In this document: positions 5,919-10,023 of the stretch, piece by piece
Position numbering within the stretch: position 1 is the stretch's first letter
How the letters are laid out: each line of letters starts with the position of its first letter
Source: Actinomycetes bacterium
GTDB taxonomy: Bacteria; Actinomycetota; Acidimicrobiia; Acidimicrobiales; RAAP-2
DNA length: 10,023 bases
Assembly: GCA_021784205.1 (NCBI GenBank)
Contig: JAJXTB010000099.1
Coordinates: 1 to 10,023 of the forward strand
Direction of reading: 5' to 3'
Notes under the pieces: generated by a model
Told to the model about the DNA's origin: nothing
The model's database searches: none
Seen by the model: only the letters and a program-made list of their open reading frames with translations
Made by a program: the position numbers and the translations under genes

Positions 5919-8077
5919 GGCGGTCGTGGCGCGAGCGGCCAACGGGCTCGCTGTTCTCTCGGCTCTGGCGTCCGTGGGAGTCGCTCAACCCGTTTCGTCG
6001 ACGGGGCCGGTCCATCAACGTGCGCCGCTCGGTCGGGATCCGCGACCTGGTCGCGTCGCCCGAGGAGATCGAGGTTCGCCCGGAGCGACGCTGGCGGATC
6101 ATCGGCGGCTTCTTCGCGGTGCTGCTCGTGCTGCTGATCTATCGGCTCTTCACACTGCAGATCCTCGATTACCGCGTCGCGGTCGCGACCGTGAACTCCA
6201 ACTCGCTGCGGGTGAGCTCGATCCCGGCCGCTCGCGGGCTCATCCTCGACCGTTATGGGCGCCCGCTCGTCACCAACACCACGACGACCGAGGTGCAGCT
6301 CTCGCGAGCCGAGGCGGCACTCGACCCGGCAGTGAAGGGGGCGCTGGCCGCCCTGACCGGGGTCAGCGTGACCTCGATCAACGCGGCGCTCAACAACGCG
6401 CAGTACGACCCCTACCAGCCGGCTCCGATCATGCTGAACGCGCCGGCAACGGTGGTCGAATTCATCAAGTTGCACCCGAGCGAGTTTCCCGGCGTGACGA
6501 TCTTGAACGTCTCGAGGCGGTCCTACCCCAACGGCGGCAGCGTCGGTTCCCAGGTGCTCGGCTACGTCGGCCCGATCACCGGCAAGGAGATAGCCGCCCA
6601 CCCCAATCAGGGCTATCAGACCAATTCCCAGATCGGTAAGGCGGGGATCGAGGCGTTCTACGAGCAGTATCTGCGTGGTCACGACGGCACCCAGACCCTC
6701 GAAGTCGACGCCTTTGGCAATATCCTCACGACCGCCAAGACGACGCCGCCGACCAACGGTGACTCGGTGGTGCTCAACATCGACGAAGGCCTACAGCGGG
6801 CGCTCGACGGGTACCTCTCTCAGCAGGTGTTGCTCGACCGCAAGACCTACGACCCGGTGTCGCACCGATACCCCCAGGCCGTCAACGGCGCAGCGGTGGT
6901 GCTCGATCCGAACACCGGCGCGGTGCTCGCGATGTCGAGTTTCCCGTCGTACAACCTGAACTCGTTCGTGAACGGGCTCTCCCAGTCGACCTTCAACAGC
7001 CTGATGAAGGTCGGCGCCTTCAACAACTACGCGATCCAGGGCCTCTACACCCCCGGCAGCACCTTCAAGCTCATCACGGCGACCGCGGAACTGCAAACGG
7101 GCGTCTTCTCGCCGACGACGCTGGTGAACGACACCGGTGTCTACGTGGTGCCCGGCTGCCTGCAGGGCGGCCACGGCTGCGTCTTCCACGACGCCGAGAC
7201 CTCGGGAAACGGGTTGGTCAACTTGCCCATGGCCCTGACGGTCTCGTCGGACTACTACTTCTACAACCTCGGCTACCTCTTCTGGGCGCACCAGCGCAAG
7301 TACGGCCAGACGCCCATTCAGAACGTCGCGCACCAGTACGGCTTGGACCAGTACACGAACATCGACCTACCCAACGAGGTGCCCGGCCGGGTCGACTCGC
7401 CCTCCGTGCGCAAGGAGTTGCACGCCCAGGCGCCCAAAGCGTTCCCCAACGTTGCCTGGTACACGGGTGACAACATCGAGATGGCCTTCGGTCAGGGTGC
7501 CACCGCGCTTACGCCGATCGCGTTGGCTGATGCCTACGCGACCTTCGCCAACGGCGGCACGCGCTACGCGCCCGAAGTGGCGGCGGGGATCCTCAGCCCC
7601 TCGGGTAAGGTAATCCGGCGCTACGCGCCACGAGTGCTCGGCCACGTCCACCTGACCCCGGCCATTCGGGCTCCGATCCTCCAGGGCCTCTACGGCGTTA
7701 TCAACAACCCACGCGGTACGGGCTACTACGCGTTCCATCACAACGCGACGTTCTCACTAAGCGCGTTTCCACTGGCCGGCAAGACCGGGACGGCGTCGAA
7801 CGCGCCCGGCATGGAGCCCAACTCGCTGTTCGTGGGTTTCGGACCGATTAATCGGCCCAAGTACGTGGTGGTCTGTGTCATCGGAGAGGGTGGCTACGGT
7901 GCAAACGCGGCGGCCCCAGTTGTCGCCGAGGCGTTCAACTACCTGGTGGCACACCCGATCCGGCCGGTGTCGATGACGCCGAAGTTGACCCTGCCTACCT
8001 CGACCACGACGTCGACGACGACCCACCGTGCAACCACCACAACGACCACGAATTCGACGACGACGTCGAAGGGATAG
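5915..8077 (+). CDS. mrdA: Penicillin-binding protein 2 (elongasome D,D-transpeptidase)
   Basis: PBP2 is a class B penicillin-binding protein that cross-links peptidoglycan during elongation, anchored in the membrane with its catalytic domain outside. The reading frame is open from 5705, but I place the start at GTG 5915, which overlaps the mreD stop as GTGA; this gives 720 residues. A basic cytoplasmic tail of about 60 residues precedes one membrane segment (62-84). The pedestal begins with ARGLILDRYGRPL (106-118). The transpeptidase motifs are STFK (Ser382 nucleophile), SSD (444-446) and KTGT (623-626), all intact. The protein ends in a Thr/Ser-rich tail (about 695-718). GTG 6020 is an alternative start that would shorten the cytoplasmic tail. 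The expected partner rodA does not follow; the next gene is an RNase after 295 nt. Confidence 0.94.
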   Translation: MRRSWRERPTGSLFSRLWRPWESLNPFRRRGRSINVRRSVGIRDLVASPEEIEVRPERRWRIIGGFFAVLLVLLIYRLFTLQILDYRVAVATVNSNSLRVSSIPAARGLILDRYGRPLVTNTTTTEVQLSRAEAALDPAVKGALAALTGVSVTSINAALNNAQYDPYQPAPIMLNAPATVVEFIKLHPSEFPGVTILNVSRRSYPNGGSVGSQVLGYVGPITGKEIAAHPNQGYQTNSQIGKAGIEAFYEQYLRGHDGTQTLEVDAFGNILTTAKTTPPTNGDSVVLNIDEGLQRALDGYLSQQVLLDRKTYDPVSHRYPQAVNGAAVVLDPNTGAVLAMSSFPSYNLNSFVNGLSQSTFNSLMKVGAFNNYAIQGLYTPGSTFKLITATAELQTGVFSPTTLVNDTGVYVVPGCLQGGHGCVFHDAETSGNGLVNLPMALTVSSDYYFYNLGYLFWAHQRKYGQTPIQNVAHQYGLDQYTNIDLPNEVPGRVDSPSVRKELHAQAPKAFPNVAWYTGDNIEMAFGQGATALTPIALADAYATFANGGTRYAPEVAAGILSPSGKVIRRYAPRVLGHVHLTPAIRAPILQGLYGVINNPRGTGYYAFHHNATFSLSAFPLAGKTGTASNAPGMEPNSLFVGFGPINRPKYVVVCVIGEGGYGANAAAPVVAEAFNYLVAHPIRPVSMTPKLTLPTSTTTSTTTHRATTTTTTNSTTTSKG
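7997..8068 (+). repeat. Thr/Ser-rich low-complexity tail of PBP2
   Basis: Codons 695-718 of mrdA encode runs of Thr broken by Ser, with 20 of 24 residues Thr or Ser. The DNA is a degenerate ACG/ACC/TCG array. The tail is on the outer side of the membrane, past the folded transpeptidase domain. Such tails in actinobacterial surface proteins are often disordered and can be O-glycosylated; that is inference here. Confidence 0.7.
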
Positions 8078-8116
8078 TCGGAAATCTCAGCGAACGGTGT
8101 AACGTTGTGGCGTGGG

Positions 8117-8144
8117 GCGTCGCTGTACAAGTTGTACGGCGCGC
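8117..8144. repeat. Inverted repeat with core GTACAAGTTGTAC
   Basis: CGCTGTACAA (8121-8130) and TTGTACGGCG (8132-8141) are reverse complements around a single G, apart from one T/G pair. The match extends by GCG/CGC if base 8120 is bulged. The inner 13 nt is a perfect dyad centred at 8131. It starts about 40 nt after the mrdA stop and has no following T-run, so it is not an ordinary terminator. It could be a repressor operator or an RNA stem in the rng leader. Confidence 0.55.
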
Positions 8145-8326
8145 GTGAGAACGCAACACTCGCGACGGCCTGTCCCTTGCGAGTAGGTATCGAGGACATC
8201 GTGGATCATCCCAGCGCAATGGCACTGCTGAGACTGCGGACCCTCGTCTTCGGGGCGATAGGAGTCGCCACGTACGCTTTCGCCCCTGACCGCGCCCCGG
8301 CCGTGCCGCGGGCCCACCATCGTACC

Positions 8327-8342
8327 GACCACCGCTGTGGTC
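8327..8342 (+). promoter_or_regulatory. Short hairpin just upstream of the rng ribosome site
   Basis: GACCAC (8327-8332) and GTGGTC (8337-8342) form a perfect six-pair stem with the loop CGCT, ending 16 nt before the AAGGAG site. It could shape the 5' leader of the RNase message, for example by protecting the region or affecting ribosome access. A six-pair stem can occur by chance. Confidence 0.4.
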
Positions 8343-8358
8343 AGGAAATTCAGAACGC

Positions 8359-8364
8359 AAGGAG
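8359..8364 (+). promoter_or_regulatory. Shine-Dalgarno site that fixes the rng start
   Basis: AAGGAG lies 8 nt before GTG 8373. The in-frame GTGs at 8337 and 8364 lie respectively inside the upstream hairpin and overlapping this site, so 8373 is the start it best serves. Confidence 0.8.
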
Positions 8365-8372
8365 TGTCCGTC

Positions 8373-9971
8373 GTGAGCGACGAGAACAAGACCCCCGTCC
8401 CAGCCGCTGGTCCCCGCATCGGCGACACGCGCCCCGCCCCGCAAATTGGCGACACCAGGCCGAGCCCGTCTTCGGGTGACAACGGCACCGCCCCGTCGAG
8501 CTCGAACGGTTCGACCGGGGGTGGTGGCTCGCGCCGTCGGCGCGGTGGGCGTGGTCGCGGCGGCCAGGGTGGCCAAGGCCGTCCCGCGGCGACCGGACGT
8601 CCCGCGGAGGCCCCGGTAGAGGCGTCGGCGCCTGACGTGGCCGACGGGGCGAGTCAACGCAGCCGTGGCCGACGTCGACGGGGCGGTGAGCGCAAGGCGC
8701 GTGCCCAGGGTCGCTACCTCATGTGCGTGCACACCACCAAGGAAGCCACCCACATCGCGACCCTCGAGGGCCGCTCGATGGTCGAGTACACCGTGGCCAA
8801 GGCCGCCGACGAGACGCTCCAGATCGACGGCAACATCTACGTGGGGCGCATCCAGAACGTGCTGCCGGGCATGGAGCTGGCCTTCGTCGACATCGGAATC
8901 CCCAAGAACGCCGTGCTCTACCGAGGTGACGTGACGTTCGACGACGATGACGTTGACGGCACGCCGGCCAACACCAAGCGCATCGAGGAGATGATCCGTG
9001 CCGGCCAGACGATCGTCTGCCAGGTGACCAAGAACGCGATTGGGGCCAAGGGCGCTCGGCTCACCCAAGAGGTATCGCTGCCCGGACGGTTCGCGGTCTT
9101 GGTCCCGAACTCGTCGACCGTGGGGATCTCCAAGCGACTCGCCGACGGCGAACGTCGCCGGCTGCGCAAGATCATTGACGAGGTCAAGCCCGAGCGCCAC
9201 GGTGTCATCATCCGCACCGCCGCCGAGGGCGTTTCCGCCGAGGACCTGGCGCGCGACGTCACCTCGCTGGCCGAGAAGTGGGACGCCATCGAGGCCGAGG
9301 TCGCCAAGTCCAACCAGCCCCGACTCATCTACCGTGACCTCGACCTCGCGGTGCGGGTGCTGCGCGAGGAGTTGAACGACGACTATCGCGGTGTGCTGAT
9401 CGACGATCGTGATCTCTACGAGAAGGTTCGCGAGTACGTGCTCGCGGTCAACCCCGAGCTCGCGGACCGCATCGAGTACTACGACCGGGCCACCGAGGAT
9501 CTGCCGCTCTTCGAGCGCTACTTCGTGCACGAGCAGCTCCACCGTGCCCTGGACCGCAAGGTCTTCCTGCCGTCGGGCGGCTCGCTGATCATCGAGCGGA
9601 CCGAGGCCCTGACCGTGGTGGACGTCAACACGGGCAAGAACGTGGGAAAGACGAACCTCGAAGAGACGGTCTTTCGCAACAACCTCGAGGCAGCCGAGGA
9701 GGTGGCGCGCCAGCTTCGCCTGCGCGACATCGGCGGCATCATCGTCATCGACTTCATCGACATGGAGTCCAAGGCCAACCGAGACGCGGTGGCCTCGGCC
9801 CTGCGCCAGGCCCTCTCGAGGGACAAGACCCGCACGCAAGTCTTTGATATCTCCGAGCTGGGGCTGGTCGAGATGACCCGCAAGCGGGTCAACGAGGGCC
9901 TGCTGGAGTCGGTGTCGAGTGTGTGCACCGTCTGTGACGGGCGCGGCTTCGTGCTGTCGACCGGCCTGTAA
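8373..9971 (+). CDS. rng: Ribonuclease E/G family endoribonuclease
   Basis: This endonuclease cleaves single-stranded, AU-rich RNA, starting mRNA decay and maturing rRNA. The product has 532 residues. Residues 1-111 are low complexity: a tandem IGDTRP repeat, a Ser/Gly linker and two Arg/Gly clusters (SRRRRGGRGRGG and RSRGRRRRGG) likely to bind RNA. The catalytic core begins near 113. An S1 domain starts at GNIYVGRI (153). The 5'-monophosphate sensor pair is Arg281-Thr282. Catalytic, metal-binding Asp417 (VDVNTGK) and Asp460 (IDFIDM) are spaced 43 apart, and the Zn-link CTVC (Cys518, Cys521) follows 58 residues later, the same spacings I recall for E. coli RNase E. The protein stops 11 residues after the second Zn-link Cys, with no C-terminal scaffold. 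The family splits poorly into rne and rng; the compact C-terminus favours rng, but rne would also be defensible. rplU follows, as in many bacteria. Confidence 0.93.
   Translation: MSDENKTPVPAAGPRIGDTRPAPQIGDTRPSPSSGDNGTAPSSSNGSTGGGGSRRRRGGRGRGGQGGQGRPAATGRPAEAPVEASAPDVADGASQRSRGRRRRGGERKARAQGRYLMCVHTTKEATHIATLEGRSMVEYTVAKAADETLQIDGNIYVGRIQNVLPGMELAFVDIGIPKNAVLYRGDVTFDDDDVDGTPANTKRIEEMIRAGQTIVCQVTKNAIGAKGARLTQEVSLPGRFAVLVPNSSTVGISKRLADGERRRLRKIIDEVKPERHGVIIRTAAEGVSAEDLARDVTSLAEKWDAIEAEVAKSNQPRLIYRDLDLAVRVLREELNDDYRGVLIDDRDLYEKVREYVLAVNPELADRIEYYDRATEDLPLFERYFVHEQLHRALDRKVFLPSGGSLIIERTEALTVVDVNTGKNVGKTNLEETVFRNNLEAAEEVARQLRLRDIGGIIVIDFIDMESKANRDAVASALRQALSRDKTRTQVFDISELGLVEMTRKRVNEGLLESVSSVCTVCDGRGFVLSTGL
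8418..8468 (+). repeat. Tandem IGDTRP repeat in the RNase N-terminus
   Basis: Residues 16-23 (IGDTRPAP) and 25-32 (IGDTRPSP) are a near-exact tandem peptide repeat, followed by a possible remnant SGD (34-36). The codons differ between copies (ATC/ATT, ACG/ACC, CGC/AGG), so the repeat is either old or kept at the protein level. It could be a short partner-binding motif in a disordered region. Confidence 0.65.
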
Positions 9972-9997
9972 ACGAAGTCGGCCCGTCCGTTTTCGAC

Positions 9998-10003
9998 TAG
10001 TAT
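9998..10003 (+). promoter_or_regulatory. Candidate -10 box for rplU (TAGTAT)
   Basis: TAGTAT is close to the TATAAT consensus and ends 9 nt before the rplU ATG, so transcription would start within a few bases of the start codon. No Shine-Dalgarno site lies before the ATG, which fits leaderless translation. I see no clear -35 at standard spacing. Confidence 0.45.
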
Positions 10004-10012
10004 GGAAACCCT

Positions 10013-10023
10013 ATGTACGCCGT
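10013..10023 (+). CDS. rplU: Ribosomal protein bL21, first codons (partial)
   Basis: The last 11 bases read ATG TAC GCC GT, encoding MYA and then Val. Bacterial L21 proteins commonly begin MYAVI, and rplU is the standard neighbour downstream of RNase E/G genes. Only three full codons are present, so the call rests mainly on synteny. It begins 41 nt after the rng stop and seems to have its own promoter. Confidence 0.7.

Larger units (their letters stand above)
8078..8372 (+). other. Gene-free leader between mrdA and the RNase E/G gene
   Basis: No reading frame here has both a credible start and protein-like content; frames that cross it are shadows running into rng. It holds an imperfect inverted repeat (8117-8144), a short perfect hairpin (8327-8342) and two -10-like boxes without clear -35 partners: TAGGTA (8184-8189) and TACGCT (8273-8278). 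A promoter for rng and a structured 5' leader are the likeliest contents. RNase E in other bacteria is autoregulated through its 5' leader, but I cannot show homology to those elements. Confidence 0.55.

Noticed and set aside
8105..8479. A 124-codon plus-strand open frame in the rng leader
   Set aside because: It overlaps the start of rng in another frame, has no ribosome site and has no protein-like pattern.
7995..9839. A 614-codon open frame on the minus strand opposite rng
   Set aside because: It is the antisense shadow of a strongly supported RNase gene in GC-rich DNA, with Arg/Asp/Val/Leu-rich content and no domain I recognise.
9984..9994. Possible terminator between rng and rplU ending in TTTT
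   Set aside because: Only a three-pair stem (CGG/CCG) can form before the T-run, too weak to call.

Overview
The window is a GC-rich, tightly packed stretch of housekeeping DNA with every gene on the + strand. High GC, GTG starts in seven of the eight complete genes, the neighbourhoods clpP-clpX and folC-ndk, mreBCD-mrdA, and an RNase E/G gene followed by rplU all point to an actinobacterium (Actinomycetota). A deep-branching group such as Acidimicrobiia is my guess from gene order and protein style; I could not test it.

Layout: (1) 1-143, the 3' end of clpP. (2) 144-453, a clpP-clpX spacer holding a GC-rich hairpin, a decayed partial copy of the ClpX zinc-binding domain (about 209-319) and a candidate clpX promoter. 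(3) 454-3476, clpX, folC and ndk: folC starts 3 nt after clpX, and ndk looks leaderless from its own -10 box. (4) 3480-3513, a hairpin and a -10-like box separating ndk from the next operon. (5) 3556-8077, the cell-shape operon mreB-mreC-mreD-mrdA, with GTGA stop/start overlaps at the last two junctions. (6) 8078-8372, a gene-free 295-nt leader with two inverted repeats. (7) 8373-9971, an RNase E/G gene with a disordered Arg/Gly-rich N-terminus. (8) From 10013, the first codons of rplU behind a -10 box placed for a nearly leaderless start.

How the genes fit together: ClpX unfolds substrates for ClpP. FolC makes folylpolyglutamates and Ndk balances nucleoside triphosphates. MreB, MreC, MreD and PBP2 form the core of the elongasome that inserts lateral-wall peptidoglycan; the usual glycosyltransferase partner RodA is not in the window. 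RNase E/G starts mRNA decay and rRNA processing, and by position belongs to the conserved rng/rne-rplU-rpmA region.

I see no CRISPR array, insertion sequence, phage gene or tRNA, and no new multi-gene system. The most unusual item is the degenerate ClpX zinc-domain copy just upstream of intact clpX, followed by the structured leader of the RNase gene and the run of apparently leaderless promoters.
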